Source: Salinicoccus albus DSM 19776 (GTDB lineage: Bacteria; Bacillota; Bacilli; Staphylococcales; Salinicoccaceae). Taken from it: a stretch of 64,000 bases of DNA. Of this stretch, positions 8,950 through 18,465 are shown in pieces. Each line of letters starts with the position of its first letter. The stretch's first letter is position 1. The DNA lies in the NCBI RefSeq assembly GCF_000385175.1, contig NZ_ARQJ01000032.1, positions 124,001 through 188,000 of the forward strand. The letters are read 5' to 3'. The position numbers and the translations under genes are program-made. The notes beneath the pieces are model-generated. The model was not told the DNA's origin, searched no databases, and saw only the letters and a program-made list of their open reading frames with translations.

Positions 8950-10819
8950 GTGTCTGCTCCAGCAGTATTTTTGACTGAAGAATGATGTTTTCAGTGGAGA
9001 TTCCGATATCTTTGAGCAATTTATTTACATCACCATGTTCGATGTATTCATTGTCGATACCAATCCGTTTGATTGGATTATGGAATCCATGGTCTGCCAT
9101 AAATGTGGCTATCATACTGCCAAGCCCGCCGTTTAATATGGCCTCTTCCACAGAGAGCACAGGTATATTACTGGCGCCGAGAGACAGCAGCATTTCTTCA
9201 TCCATAGGTTTAAGGAATCGGGCATTGATCACTCTGGGACTGATGCCCGATTCTTTCAATGCAGCAGCGGCATCAATCGCAAGATCTAAGGTCGGGCCGA
9301 ATGATATGAGTGCAATATCTTCGCCGCTTGAGATTTCTTCCCATTTACCGACACTGACTGGTTCTCTTTTTTCGTCGAAATCAAGGCCTTTCACGTTGCC
9401 TCTGGGATATCTGAGTGCAATCGGCCCATCATGTTCAAGTGCCAGATCGATCATAGATGCTGCTTCGACTTCATCCTTGGGCATCATCAATGTCATATTC
9501 GGCAGCGGCGTAATGAAACTGATATCAAATACGCCCTGGTGGGTTTCGCCATCCGCGCCGACAAGCCCGCTTCTGTCTATGCCTATAAATACATTTAAGT
9601 TTTGTCTGTCTACATCGTGCAGCAACTGGTCAAAACCGCGCTGCAGAAATGTTGAATAGATTGCCAGGTACGGTTTCATGCCATTTGAAGCAAGTCCGCC
9701 GGACATCGTCACAGCATGCTGTTCAGCGATTCCGACATCGAAAAATTGTCCAGGGAGTTCATTTTGGAATCTGGTCAGCTTGCTGCCGACCGGCATTGCC
9801 GGTGTTAAAGCCACAATGCGTCTATCTTCCTTGGCACGTGACAAGAGGGAATCTGACATGAATTCACTCCATGAAGGAGTTGATTTACTGCCCAGGACTT
9901 CGCCTGTGTCAATCTTATAAGGACCCAGGCCATGCCATTTTCCTAGCTTGTCATCTTCTGCAGGGTGGTAGCCTTTCCCTTTTTTCGTAACGACATGGAC
10001 AATAACCGGTCCTTTATAATCCTTGGAGGATTTAATTGCCTGTGTCAGGTCTTCAAAATCATGACCGTCCACCGGACCGATATATTTAATACCGAGTTCT
10101 TCAAAAAATATACCATCGACGACGAGGTATTTCATGCTGTCTTTCATCCGGTCGGCCATGTCCCGCAGTTTCGAACCGACCTGCGGCAAACGGTTGATGA
10201 ACTCTTCAATATCGTACTTTACGCGGTTATACTGGTTATTTGTGCGCATCCTTCCCAGCATATTGTGCATCGCACCCACATTCGGTGCGATACTCATTTC
10301 ATTATCGTTAAGGATGATCGTCATATTCGTCCGATCAGAGCCGATATTATTCAGTGCTTCAAGCGCCATTCCGCCTGTCAATGCACCGTCACCGATAACC
10401 GGGACCACATGATAATCATCCTCCAGTATATCCCGGCCTTTGGCAATGCCCATTGCAGATGACAGGGAAGTGGATGAATGGCCGGCTTCCCATACATCGT
10501 GCTCTGATTCACGCATTTTAGGGAACCCGCACAACCCTTTATATTGTCTTAGACTTTCAAACTCATGAATTCTGCCTGTTAAAATCTTATGAATATATGC
10601 CTGATGACCGACATCAAATATGAAACGATCGGTCGGGGAATCAAAATGTTTGTGCAGCGCCAGGGTCAGCTCCACTACACCGAGATTGGCGCCAATGTGG
10701 CCGCCGGTCTCAGAACATGACTGGATTAGAAATTCTCTGATGTCCTGTGCCAGATCTTTCAGTTCTTCATCACTTTTACCTTTCAAAAATGATGGATTTT
10801 CTATACTATACAGATTCAT
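8927..10819 (-). CDS. dxs: 1-deoxy-D-xylulose-5-phosphate synthase
   Basis: Condenses pyruvate and glyceraldehyde 3-phosphate to DXP, the first step of the MEP isoprenoid route and a precursor for thiamine and pyridoxal. 630 residues, normal length. ThDP motif [18 protein letters not shown] starts near residue 141. DVGHQAY lies at about 69-75 and the transketolase-central motif [10 protein letters not shown] in the C-terminal half. AAGGTGG precedes the ATG. ispG and ispH of the same pathway are also in this window. Staphylococcus species lack dxs, so this gene separates the organism from that genus. Confidence 0.96.
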   Translation of the reverse strand: MNLYSIENPSFLKGKSDEELKDLAQDIREFLIQSCSETGGHIGANLGVVELTLALHKHFDSPTDRFIFDVGHQAYIHKILTGRIHEFESLRQYKGLCGFPKMRESEHDVWEAGHSSTSLSSAMGIAKGRDILEDDYHVVPVIGDGALTGGMALEALNNIGSDRTNMTIILNDNEMSIAPNVGAMHNMLGRMRTNNQYNRVKYDIEEFINRLPQVGSKLRDMADRMKDSMKYLVVDGIFFEELGIKYIGPVDGHDFEDLTQAIKSSKDYKGPVIVHVVTKKGKGYHPAEDDKLGKWHGLGPYKIDTGEVLGSKSTPSWSEFMSDSLLSRAKEDRRIVALTPAMPVGSKLTRFQNELPGQFFDVGIAEQHAVTMSGGLASNGMKPYLAIYSTFLQRGFDQLLHDVDRQNLNVFIGIDRSGLVGADGETHQGVFDISFITPLPNMTLMMPKDEVEAASMIDLALEHDGPIALRYPRGNVKGLDFDEKREPVSVGKWEEISSGEDIALISFGPTLDLAIDAAAALKESGISPRVINARFLKPMDEEMLLSLGASNIPVLSVEEAILNGGLGSMIATFMADHGFHNPIKRIGIDNEYIEHGDVNKLLKDIGISTENIILQSKILLEQTHEKEIKN

Positions 10820-10850
10820 ATAGCAACCACCTTTGAATTTACTATTTTTA

Positions 10851-10859
10851 ATTATACCA
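10851..10859 (-). promoter_or_regulatory. Extended -10 promoter of dxs-tlyA-argR-recN
   Basis: TGGTATAAT on the minus strand, 32-40 bases upstream of dxs, is an extended -10 element (TG-N-TATAAT). There is no good -35, as is typical of this class. It lies immediately after the ispA terminator. Confidence 0.5.
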
Positions 10860-10881
10860 CTTATACAGGGGACTAAAAAAC

Positions 10882-10912
10882 AAAAAAAGATAATTCATCA
10901 ATATGAATTATC
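10882..10912 (-). terminator. Intrinsic terminator after ispA
   Basis: GATAATTCAT and ATGAATTATC (10889-10912) form a perfect 10-bp stem with a CAAT loop, followed in the minus direction by seven T residues. The stem overlaps the ispA stop codon. It separates the accB-to-ispA genes from dxs onward. Confidence 0.7.
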
Positions 10913-11795
10913 AAAGTTCTCTTACAGCAAACATTTCCAAGACCTTGTGAAGTTCCTTGGTATCTAATATTGCAGATAAATTATCCAGTATCATATTTGC
11001 CTTATTTCTTAATATATTCAGATGCTCCGTGGCACCTTCGAGACCATAAGCGCTGACATAAGTGCTTTTTTTCTTTCTTTCATCACTGCCGGACGCTTTT
11101 CCGGTTACAGACATATCTCCGGTAACATCTAAAATATCGTCTCTAATTTGAAAGAGGATGCCAAGATATCCGGCAAAATCAATCAATGCTTCAGACACAT
11201 CAGAAGATGTTTTGGCAATGACAGTGGCACACTCAATCGGTGCAATGATCATTCTGCCGGTTTTATGCTTATGGATTTTTTCCAGTTCTTCAATTTCGAG
11301 GGACTTCCCTTCAGCTTCCAGATCAAGCATCTGTCCGCCGATCATGCCTGCCTGTCCTGCGGCTTTTGATATTATGCTCACTAGTTCAAGCCGTATTTCC
11401 GCAGGAAGTGATTCATCATTTGACAGGATGTTGAAGCTTTCAGTCAAAAGATTATCTCCGGCCAGTATGGCTGTCGCTTCGCCATATACTTTATGGTTTG
11501 TCGGCCTACCGCGTCTGTAATCATCATTATCCATTGCGGGCAGATCATCGTGTATCAGTGAATACGTATGAATCATCTCGACCGCTGCAGCAGCACTCAC
11601 ACCTTTATCAAGTTCGATGTTCAAGGATTTTAAGGCGGCAAACAGCAGATAGGGTCTGAAACGTTTGCCGCCTGCCTGGATGGAATAGACGCTTGCCTCT
11701 TTAATATGTTCTGCCACATTATTATTTTCAAGGTGGCTGATCGCAAGTGCTTCGGCTTTGTGATTATATGCCTCAAGAATATTATTCATCGGCAT
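10911..11795 (-). CDS. ispA: Farnesyl diphosphate synthase (geranyltranstransferase)
   Basis: Prenyl chain elongation from DMAPP and IPP to farnesyl diphosphate, feeding undecaprenyl and quinone synthesis. 294 residues. First aspartate-rich motif HDDLPAMDNDDYRRGRPTNH near residue 83 (insertion type typical of bacterial FPP synthases); second motif FQIRDDILDVTGD near residue 215. The start overlaps xseB by 14 bases; an ATG two codons later is an alternative. Its substrates here would come from the MEP pathway. Confidence 0.94.
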   Translation of the reverse strand: MPMNNILEAYNHKAEALAISHLENNNVAEHIKEASVYSIQAGGKRFRPYLLFAALKSLNIELDKGVSAAAAVEMIHTYSLIHDDLPAMDNDDYRRGRPTNHKVYGEATAILAGDNLLTESFNILSNDESLPAEIRLELVSIISKAAGQAGMIGGQMLDLEAEGKSLEIEELEKIHKHKTGRMIIAPIECATVIAKTSSDVSEALIDFAGYLGILFQIRDDILDVTGDMSVTGKASGSDERKKKSTYVSAYGLEGATEHLNILRNKANMILDNLSAILDTKELHKVLEMFAVREL

Positions 11796-12000
11796 CTTGA
11801 TTAGCCTCTTTCTTGTTTAAAGACTCCACTTTCAACTCTGCATCCTTAAGTATCCTATCGCATTCGGAAGAGAGTTCCACGCCCTGTTGATACAGTTTTA
11901 AAGATTCTTCCAATGATACCTCGTCCTCGTCAAGCTTTTTGACGATGTCCTCAAGCGCAGTCATTTTCGTTTCGAATGATTCATTCTTTTTCTCTGCCAA
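11782..12000 (-). CDS. xseB: Exodeoxyribonuclease VII small subunit
   Basis: 72 residues, usual for the family. MTALEDIVKKLDEDEVSLEESLKLY-like helical sequence is the conserved XseB helical hairpin. It binds XseA to form the single-strand-specific exonuclease VII. The start is TTG (AGAGGTG upstream) and overlaps the xseA end by 20 bases, so the two subunits are translationally coupled. Confidence 0.93.
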   Translation of the reverse strand: MAEKKNESFETKMTALEDIVKKLDEDEVSLEESLKLYQQGVELSSECDRILKDAELKVESLNKKEANQDADE

Positions 12001-13336
12001 GTTGTTTCACCTCTGTTACTTTAGAAGAAATTTTACCGGTGCCTAAAGTCGTTTCAATATTATCACCCGGGGACACCTCTTTTGCATCTTTGATAATATT
12101 GTCATTTTTGGTGGTATATGAATAACCTCTGAGCAGGATGTTGGAAGGGCTCAATGAATCCAGCAGTTCCAATGTTGAAGCGAGTTTTTTTCTGTTGTCC
12201 GTCAACATATCCTGCATTTCATCATCCATGCGTTTGCTGCGTTCAATCAATATTTCTTTGTATCTTGATATGGCAGGCATCGGGTTCTGGTATTGGATAC
12301 GCTCTTTTAGATTTGTATGTCTATATCCTGTTTCTCTCAGCAATGTTTGCATGCGATTCTCCAAATTTGTTTGCAGGCTGGCAAGCTTTTCCGTCTGCTG
12401 GTCATACAGTAAACCCGGATTTTTAAATTTATAGTAATTGGACAAGTTTTCGAGCGCTTTACTGTGTGATTCGATCTTTCTGGTCATCATTCTCAGCATA
12501 AAGGATCTGTTCTGATGAATACGGTCTTTGATATCTATAGTGCTGGGTACAGCAAGTTCAGCAGCTGCCGTTGGTGTCGGTGCCCGCATATCGGCAACAA
12601 AATCAGCCAGCGTTGTATCCGTCTCATGGCCGATACCGGAAATCAGCGGCGTATTGACACCAAAGATCTTCATTGCCACTGCTTTTTCATTAAATGTCCA
12701 CAGATCTTCTATGGAACCTCCGCCTCTGGCCAGAATGATCAGGTCACTATTCAGGCTGTCGGCATAATTCAGGCTGTCGATGACGGATGTTCTGCTTTCC
12801 GCTCCCTGCATCAGTGTGTTAATCACCTTAATACTTACGAGCGGATAACGTCTTCTAAGTGTTGTAATCATATCTCTGTACGCTGCACTGGTTTCCGAAC
12901 TGATGATCACTATATCGGAAGGATAACCAGGTATTTCTTTTTTATATTCGGGATTGAAGAACCCTTTTTCACGCAGTTCTTTTTTATCCTTTTCCAATTG
13001 TTCGAACATGCGCCCGATCCCGTCAATTTCCATAGAATCAGCGTAAACCTGGTACTGTCCGCTCTGTTCGTAAATGCTGATCCGCCCGGTAATCAATACA
13101 CTCTGGCCTTCTTCCGGATTAAATTTCAAACCAGTGGTGTTCCGTGAGAACATGAGACCCCTGAGTACAGCATTTCCATCCTTTAAAGCGAAAAAGAGAT
13201 GTCCGCTGGTATGTTTTTTTACATTGGACAATTCTCCTTTGATAAAAACCCGTGTGAGATACGGATCCTGGTCAAATTTATATTTGAGATACCTGGTTAA
13301 AGCACTCACTGAAAGATATTTACTGCTCTGTGCCAT
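11981..13336 (-). CDS. xseA: Exodeoxyribonuclease VII large subunit
   Basis: 451 residues from ATG 13336. N-terminal OB-fold (about residues 5-110, with FIKGELSNVKKHTSGHLFFALKD-type sequence) is followed by the catalytic domain with ARGGGSIEDLWTFNE and GIGHETDTTLADFVAD..APTPTAAAE. The C-terminal helices are predicted coiled coil. An ATG four codons upstream (13348) is also possible; neither has a strong ribosome binding site. The start overlaps the nusB end. In B. subtilis folD lies between nusB and xseA; here it is missing. Confidence 0.94.
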   Translation of the reverse strand: MAQSSKYLSVSALTRYLKYKFDQDPYLTRVFIKGELSNVKKHTSGHLFFALKDGNAVLRGLMFSRNTTGLKFNPEEGQSVLITGRISIYEQSGQYQVYADSMEIDGIGRMFEQLEKDKKELREKGFFNPEYKKEIPGYPSDIVIISSETSAAYRDMITTLRRRYPLVSIKVINTLMQGAESRTSVIDSLNYADSLNSDLIILARGGGSIEDLWTFNEKAVAMKIFGVNTPLISGIGHETDTTLADFVADMRAPTPTAAAELAVPSTIDIKDRIHQNRSFMLRMMTRKIESHSKALENLSNYYKFKNPGLLYDQQTEKLASLQTNLENRMQTLLRETGYRHTNLKERIQYQNPMPAISRYKEILIERSKRMDDEMQDMLTDNRKKLASTLELLDSLSPSNILLRGYSYTTKNDNIIKDAKEVSPGDNIETTLGTGKISSKVTEVKQLGREKE

Positions 13337-13724
13337 CTGGATTTTCATCCGTTTCTTTAATGAAATTTTTAAGAACGCCATTGATGAAACGGAAGCTGTC
13401 ATTTTCACCGTAAGATTTAGACAGCAGCACCGCCTCATTGATCACAACTTTTTCCGGTGAGTCGCCTTCTTCGATTTCACTTATTGATGTTCTTAAAATA
13501 TTACGGTCCACTTTTGGTATACGCTCCAAAGTATAATTGGTCAAATGTCTGCTGATTTTTTCATCGACCGTCTCACTGTTATCCAGGTAAAAATCTATAA
13601 TTCGCTTTATATATTCATATTCATTATATAGATCGTAAAAGGCGGTATTCTCCAATTCAACACTCCCATGATCCATTTGGAAAATGAGTTGAAATATTTT
13701 TTTCCTTTGTTCGTGTCTGTTCAT
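13320..13724 (-). CDS. nusB: Transcription antitermination factor NusB
   Basis: 134 residues, all-helical RNA-binding protein of the rRNA antitermination complex (with NusE/S10). MNRHEQRKKIFQLIFQMD is the typical N-terminus and the C-terminal half carries the conserved IPKVDRNILRTSISEI and PEKVVINEAVLLSKSYG segments. The start ATG has GGTG upstream. It is part of the accB-to-ispA minus-strand cluster. Confidence 0.94.
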   Translation of the reverse strand: MNRHEQRKKIFQLIFQMDHGSVELENTAFYDLYNEYEYIKRIIDFYLDNSETVDEKISRHLTNYTLERIPKVDRNILRTSISEIEEGDSPEKVVINEAVLLSKSYGENDSFRFINGVLKNFIKETDENPDGTEQ

Positions 13725-13744
13725 AATAGCACCTATCTAAATAC

Positions 13745-14092
13745 TTATTTAATGTTTATGATGTGAACATTCACTTCTTCCACATCATGTTCAGTCATGT
13801 TCTTTATCGTCTGGCTGACATTTTTCTGAATATTTTCAGCAGTCTGATGTACGTTTCGATTTGTGGAAAGTGAGACATAGATTGAAATTAATACTTCATT
13901 GTCCCTTGTTTCGACTTTGACGCCGCGTCCTCTGTACTTCTTTCCGATCTTCTCAAAGTTACCGCTGGCGAAGTTATTCTGCAATGCATGGACACCGTCA
14001 GTCTCTGTGACAGCGATGCTTGCGATGACTTCTAAAACTTCAGAAGAGATTTCTATTAATCCGAGATTTGATTTATCTTCCTGGATTCTCAT
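13745..14092 (-). CDS. Asp23/Gls24 family protein (YqhY-like)
   Basis: 115 residues of one Asp23/Gls24 (DUF322) domain: IEISSEVLEVIASIAVTETDGVHAL, then a beta-rich middle and KNMTEHDVEEVNVHI at the end. In B. subtilis the equivalent yqhY lies in the same place after accBC and has been linked to control of acetyl-CoA carboxylase; a similar role here is inference from position. The ATG at 14092 is chosen for its GGGGTG Shine-Dalgarno; GTG 14101 is the upstream alternative. Confidence 0.88.
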   Translation of the reverse strand: MRIQEDKSNLGLIEISSEVLEVIASIAVTETDGVHALQNNFASGNFEKIGKKYRGRGVKVETRDNEVLISIYVSLSTNRNVHQTAENIQKNVSQTIKNMTEHDVEEVNVHIINIK

Positions 14093-14180
14093 GTTCATCA
14101 CCCCGTCAACTTATTATAGCATGATTAAGGCACAAATTAGAAACAACTTGTCGCTTCTTGAAAATTTATTATGTAAAGAT

Positions 14181-14214
14181 AAAGCCATCTTTTCAGAATT
14201 GAAAAGATGGCTTT
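14181..14214 (-). terminator. Hairpin between accC and the Asp23-family gene
   Basis: A 15-bp perfect stem (AAAGCCATCTTTTCA and its complement, loop GAAT) lies 8 bases after the accC stop codon. In the accC direction it is followed by TTTATCTTT, a moderate T tract; the opposite direction has seven Ts. It may end or attenuate accBC transcription before the downstream genes. Confidence 0.55.
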
Positions 14215-14221
14215 TTTTGGA

Positions 14222-15571
14222 CTATTTCATCACATCATGTTCCTGCAGGAAGTTCGTATTATAATCGTTATTTCTGAAGTGATCGTTGAGGAGCAGATTC
14301 ATATGAAAAGGAATCGTGGTATCAATGCCGCCGACTTTAAATTCAGACAGTGCACGAAGCCCGGACATTATTGCCTCTTCGCGCGTCTGGCCATGTGCAA
14401 TGAGTTTGGCGATCATCGAATCATAGTAAGGCGGAATTCTATAGCCGGCAAAACAGGCTGTGTCAAGCCTGATGCCAAACCCGCCAGGTACGAGGAAATC
14501 TGTAATCGTACCTGCAGAAGGCATAAAGTTCTTGCTCGGATTTTCTGCGTTGAGCCTGAACTCAATTGCGTGACCGTTGAATTCTATATCTTCCTGATTA
14601 TATGGAATAGGTTCTCGCATGGCGACCCTAATCTGCATCTTGACCAGATCGATACCAGTGATCATTTCAGTCACTGGATGCTCCACCTGTATGCGGGTGT
14701 TCATTTCCATAAAGTAAAAGCGATCATCGTTCAGATCATAGATGAATTCTATCGTTCCCGCACCAATGTAGTCGATGCTTTTCGCGGCCTTAACTGCAGT
14801 ATCACCCATTTCCCTGCGTTTTTCTTCAGCAAGGATCGGGCTTGGCGCTTCTTCAACCAGTTTCTGCATGCGTCTTTGAATGGTGCAGTCCCGTTCCCCA
14901 AGATGTATAACATTGCCATGGTAGTCCCCAAAAACCTGTATTTCTATATGTCTGAAATTTTCGATATACTTTTCAATATAGAGGCTCTTGTTGCCGAAAG
15001 AACTTTCTGCTTCCTGTTCAGTCAATTTATAATTCTGTATCAGTTCATTCTCTGTGCGGGCGACCCGGATACCTTTGCCGCCACCGCCATAGCTGGCTTT
15101 GATGATGACAGGGTAGTTGATATCTTCAGCGATCGCTTTCGCCTCTTCAACTGATGACACGATCCCGTCACTGCCCGGCACCGTAGGCACGCCTGCTTTT
15201 ATCATCGTATCTTTTGCGGCATCTTTAACACCCATGAGTGAAATGGTTTCATGCATCGGACCGATAAAAATCAGGTTGGATGCTTCACACATCTCTGCAA
15301 AATCGCTGTTCTCGGCAAGGAATCCATATCCGGGATGTATCGCATCACATCCGGATTTTTTGGCAATTGTAATAATGCTGATCATATCGAGATAACTGTC
15401 TTTTGAAAGTTTGGGACCGACGCAGTATGATTCAGCGGCAATTTTCCGGTGAAGGCTGTCTTCATCTGCTTCTGAGTATATGCTTACAGAATCGATGCCA
15501 AGCTCAGTACATGCCCGAATGATTCTTACTGCTATTTCTCCGCGGTTGGCAACAAGTATCTTATTGATCAT
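14222..15571 (-). CDS. accC: Acetyl-CoA carboxylase biotin carboxylase subunit
   Basis: ATP-dependent carboxylation of the biotin on AccB, the first committed step of fatty acid synthesis. 449 residues, normal length. N-terminal ILVANRGEIAVRIIRA; ATP-grasp glycine loop KASYGGGGKGIRVA near residue 158; catalytic FMEMNTRIQVEHPVTE near 285. It overlaps the accB stop codon by 4 bases (ATGA), indicating coupled synthesis. Confidence 0.96.
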   Translation of the reverse strand: MINKILVANRGEIAVRIIRACTELGIDSVSIYSEADEDSLHRKIAAESYCVGPKLSKDSYLDMISIITIAKKSGCDAIHPGYGFLAENSDFAEMCEASNLIFIGPMHETISLMGVKDAAKDTMIKAGVPTVPGSDGIVSSVEEAKAIAEDINYPVIIKASYGGGGKGIRVARTENELIQNYKLTEQEAESSFGNKSLYIEKYIENFRHIEIQVFGDYHGNVIHLGERDCTIQRRMQKLVEEAPSPILAEEKRREMGDTAVKAAKSIDYIGAGTIEFIYDLNDDRFYFMEMNTRIQVEHPVTEMITGIDLVKMQIRVAMREPIPYNQEDIEFNGHAIEFRLNAENPSKNFMPSAGTITDFLVPGGFGIRLDTACFAGYRIPPYYDSMIAKLIAHGQTREEAIMSGLRALSEFKVGGIDTTIPFHMNLLLNDHFRNNDYNTNFLQEHDVMK

Positions 15572-15999
15572 TGCAGCACAAACAATGGCTGATCGTATTC
15601 AACCATTTCTCCGTCTTCAACTAGAATTTCAACAATTTCACCGGAAGTATCTGCCTGGATTTCGTTGAACAGCTTCATGGCTTCCAATATACAGACTATG
15701 CTCGCATTGTCGACTTTATCTCCAACCTTTACATAAGGATCTGATTCTGGTGAGGAAGCTTTATAGAAGGTGCCGACCATAGGTGCCTTGATTAAGTTGC
15801 CTGTCTCTATATCAGAAGGCTGTTCCTCCTGTGATACAGGCGACTGACTGACTGCCGGTGCCGGAGCGGTCTGTACCTCACGGAACTCCCCTGTCTCTCT
15901 TTTCAATTTAATATCTACTTCTTCGTCCTTATAGGAGAGCTCTGTCAGCGAAGCTTTCTCCATCTTGTTTATCAATTCATCGATATATTCCAGATTCAT
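15568..15999 (-). CDS. accB: Biotin carboxyl carrier protein of acetyl-CoA carboxylase
   Basis: 143 residues: a charged N-terminal helix region, a Pro/Ala/Ser/Gln linker (about residues 43-65), then the biotinyl domain with LEAMKLFNEI; Lys109 is the biotinylated residue. The residue after MKL is Phe where Met is most usual, a tolerated variation. AAGGAG precedes the ATG. In sporulating Bacillus the spoIIIA operon separates this gene from efp; here only about 100 bases do. Confidence 0.95.
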   Translation of the reverse strand: MNLEYIDELINKMEKASLTELSYKDEEVDIKLKRETGEFREVQTAPAPAVSQSPVSQEEQPSDIETGNLIKAPMVGTFYKASSPESDPYVKVGDKVDNASIVCILEAMKLFNEIQADTSGEIVEILVEDGEMVEYDQPLFVLQ

Positions 16000-16035
16000 G
16001 CTTACTTCTCCTTAACAATAAAATTTCTAGTTTTT

Positions 16036-16064
16036 ATTTTACGTCAGTGGTCATACCAATTCAA
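16036..16064 (-). promoter_or_regulatory. Promoter of the accB-accC operon
   Basis: On the minus strand TTGAAT (16064-16059), a 17-base spacer and TAAAAT (16041-16036) lie about 40 bases upstream of accB. It has a good SigA-type match. No FapR-like site was seen. Confidence 0.5.
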
Positions 16065-16098
16065 GCAATAATAGAAGCAGAGACTCTGCTTTTAACAT

Positions 16099-16656
16099 TT
16101 AGGCCCTGGAAACGTAAGACCCTTCATCCGTGTTGATCACAAGCGTATCCCCGAGATTTACAAACAGAGGCACCTGCAATGTCAAACCTGTTTCCAGCGT
16201 GGCTGATTTGGTCGCACCGCTTGCGGTATCCCCCTTTATCCCCGGTTCCGTTTCCGTCACTTCCAATTCAACCGTTTTAGGGAGATCGACACCAATGATT
16301 TCTCCTTCATACATTATTATTGAAACATTCATGTTTGCTTTCAGGAATTTAAGTTCCTCTGCAATTGAATTTCCCTGGAGATCAATCTGGTCGAAGGTAT
16401 CATTATCCATGAAGACATGGTTGTCCCCGTCCGCATAAAGGTACTGCATATTTCTATTATCAATGATGGCTCTGTTGATTTTTTCTCCTGCCTTGAAAGT
16501 TTTCTCCTGGATTGCACCGGTCCTTAAATTCCTGAGTTTACTTCTGACAAATGCTGCGCCTTTACCCGGTTTGACGTGCTGGAAATCGATCACCCTCCAG
16601 ATGCCGCCTTCTACTTCAACTGTAAGTCCTGTTTTAAGATCGTTTACTGAAATCAT
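16099..16656 (-). CDS. efp: Translation elongation factor P
   Basis: 185 residues, three beta-barrel domains; it relieves ribosome stalling at proline runs. The loop tip [14 protein letters not shown] has Lys32 at the position modified in many bacteria. The family signature region ([21 protein letters not shown]) is in the C-terminal part. GAGGAGG precedes the ATG. The proline peptidase gene lies 31 bases upstream in the same direction, the common pepP-efp pair. Confidence 0.96.
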   Translation of the reverse strand: MISVNDLKTGLTVEVEGGIWRVIDFQHVKPGKGAAFVRSKLRNLRTGAIQEKTFKAGEKINRAIIDNRNMQYLYADGDNHVFMDNDTFDQIDLQGNSIAEELKFLKANMNVSIIMYEGEIIGVDLPKTVELEVTETEPGIKGDTASGATKSATLETGLTLQVPLFVNLGDTLVINTDEGSYVSRA

Positions 16657-16687
16657 AGTTTTTCCTCCTCAATCGAACGATTGATCA

Positions 16688-17743
16688 TTATATAATGAAT
16701 AGTTCTTTACTGCTGCGGGATAGTTTTTCAAGTCCTAGTTCAGTGACCAGGCAATCGTCTTCAATCCTTACGCCCCCGATATCATCGAGATAGATGCCGG
16801 GTTCAACTGTAATGACCATACCTTTTTCCAGTATGTTTTCACTTCTTTTAGAGATTGAAGGCATTTCATGCACCTCAAGGCCAAGACCGTGACCAAGCGA
16901 ATGTCCGAAATTTTCGCCGAAGCCTGCTTCAGTTATGATATCTCTGGCGATCTTATCAGCCGCCTGCCCGGTCATCCCTGTTTTGATTTCTCCGACTGAG
17001 GATGTTTGAGCATCCAAAACGATACTATAGATTTTTTCCATTTCGTCTGATACTGAACCTACACCGAATGTGCGTGTAATGTCAGACGCATAGCCTTTAT
17101 AATAAGCACCGAAATCGAGAGTGACCATTTCCCCTGATTCGATGATTTTACCGGACGCGCTCCCATGTGGCAAGGCACCTCTGTAACCACTGGCAACGAT
17201 CATATCAAAACTGGAGCCGGAGGCGCCGAGTTTTCTCATATAGCTTTCAAGTTCATTTTGCACCTCAAGTTCACTCATACCCGGTCGGATATATTTTAAG
17301 ATATGGTCATATGCCTCATCTGCAATCCCGCATGCCTTTCGGATCAGCTCAACTTCTTCCGGTGTTTTATACATACGGATTTTTTCAATTTCACCAGATA
17401 AAGGTACCAGTTCAAATTCTTTTTTCAACTGATCATATGTATTGAAGTTTACATGCTCGCCTTCAAATCCTAAAGTTTTGATGTTTTTTTCCTGAAGGAA
17501 TTCCATAACAGAGTCAAGCAGCCCTTTTGTCTGAAGAACAAAATCAAAATGTCTGGCTTCTGCTGCCCCTTGAGCTTTGTATCTGAAATCAGATATCAGA
17601 TACCTGCTGTCCTTAGTTATGATAACTGCACCGCTTGAACCGGTAAACTCCGACAGATAACGACGGTTATACGGACTCATGATGAGCAGTGCATCAAGGT
17701 TATTCCTTTCAATCAAAGCACTGACTTTTTCGAATTTAATCAT
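16688..17743 (-). CDS. M24 family Xaa-Pro peptidase (YqhT-like)
   Basis: 351 residues: N-terminal creatinase-like domain (about 1-125), then a pita-bread metallopeptidase domain. Metal ligands are visible in DFGAYYKGYASDITRTF (two Asp), GHSLGHGLGLEVHE (His), VEPGIYLDDIGGVRIEDD (two Glu). It removes the N-terminal residue before proline, or cleaves Xaa-Pro dipeptides; the exact class (PepP or PepQ) is not decided by sequence alone. It is first in a unit with efp. Confidence 0.9.
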   Translation of the reverse strand: MIKFEKVSALIERNNLDALLIMSPYNRRYLSEFTGSSGAVIITKDSRYLISDFRYKAQGAAEARHFDFVLQTKGLLDSVMEFLQEKNIKTLGFEGEHVNFNTYDQLKKEFELVPLSGEIEKIRMYKTPEEVELIRKACGIADEAYDHILKYIRPGMSELEVQNELESYMRKLGASGSSFDMIVASGYRGALPHGSASGKIIESGEMVTLDFGAYYKGYASDITRTFGVGSVSDEMEKIYSIVLDAQTSSVGEIKTGMTGQAADKIARDIITEAGFGENFGHSLGHGLGLEVHEMPSISKRSENILEKGMVITVEPGIYLDDIGGVRIEDDCLVTELGLEKLSRSSKELFII

Positions 17744-17880
17744 TTTTCATCCACCTTTCGAGTTTATTTTACATCAAATTGCTTGAGATTTCAGTATTAT
17801 ACCTGATATAGATTAGATAATCATTTTATATATACGGAAATAATGGTAAAATAATAGGATGACATACAGGAGATTTATAA

Positions 17881-18447
17881 ATGAAAAGATTAATCTATTT
17901 GATATTACCAATAATCGTATTATCCGCATGTGGCGGCAATTCTCCGAAGCAGGAACTTGCAGAAGCAGAAGAGCGCAATAAGGAACTTGAATCCATGCTG
18001 CAGACTGAGGAGGTGAACCTCCAAAAAAATCAGATGAGACTGGAGGCGCTGGAAGAGGATATATCCAAGATGCAGTCGGTCATCGGCAATTCGGATATTG
18101 ATACATATGTCTCTGAGGTATCGGAATATTCATCGGCGCTTAAAGAAGAAGTTGAAAAACTGGATGGATTGGTAAAAGAAGCGAAAGAATCCGAAGACCT
18201 TTCCATTATCAGTGAAGACATTGGTGATATACGCGAGAATATAGACGAGGCAATGAACAGGTATCAAAGTGCGGCAGAGGCACTGGAGTTGAACGACTAT
18301 TTAAAAAGGGAACACAGTTCGCTGGAGCTGGCCAATGAAGAGATCAGCGACGCACTGGACAACATCGAAAACGGCGCAGACAGCAGTACCATGGAAGCTG
18401 TAAATGAAGGCACAGAGCAACTGAAAAGTGCCAGTGAATATTACTAA
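17881..18447 (+). CDS. Coiled-coil lipoprotein of unknown function
   Basis: 188 residues. The signal peptide MKRLIYLILPIIVLSACGG ends in lipobox LSAC, so Cys17 should be lipidated and the protein anchored outside the membrane. The mature part is very acidic and almost entirely helical heptad-like sequence (about residues 25-115 and 125-180), with no catalytic motif I recognise. ACAGGAG precedes the ATG. The next gene (DUF1385) follows 18 bases on. It is absent from the equivalent B. subtilis locus as I know it; function unknown. Confidence 0.8.
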   Translation: MKRLIYLILPIIVLSACGGNSPKQELAEAEERNKELESMLQTEEVNLQKNQMRLEALEEDISKMQSVIGNSDIDTYVSEVSEYSSALKEEVEKLDGLVKEAKESEDLSIISEDIGDIRENIDEAMNRYQSAAEALELNDYLKREHSSLELANEEISDALDNIENGADSSTMEAVNEGTEQLKSASEYY

Positions 18448-18465
18448 AAGAAAAGAGCGTAATGA

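Noticed and set aside
8982-9659. 225-codon open frame on the plus strand opposite dxs
   Set aside because: Shadow of dxs; Ser/Pro-rich product is a reverse-frame artefact.
12515-13147. 210-codon open frame on the plus strand opposite xseA
   Set aside because: Antisense shadow of a well-supported exonuclease VII gene; product looks like random low-information sequence.
14207-15154. Long open frame (315 codons) on the plus strand opposite accC
   Set aside because: It mirrors a conserved biotin carboxylase gene, has no family resemblance or ribosome binding site and is a codon-usage shadow.
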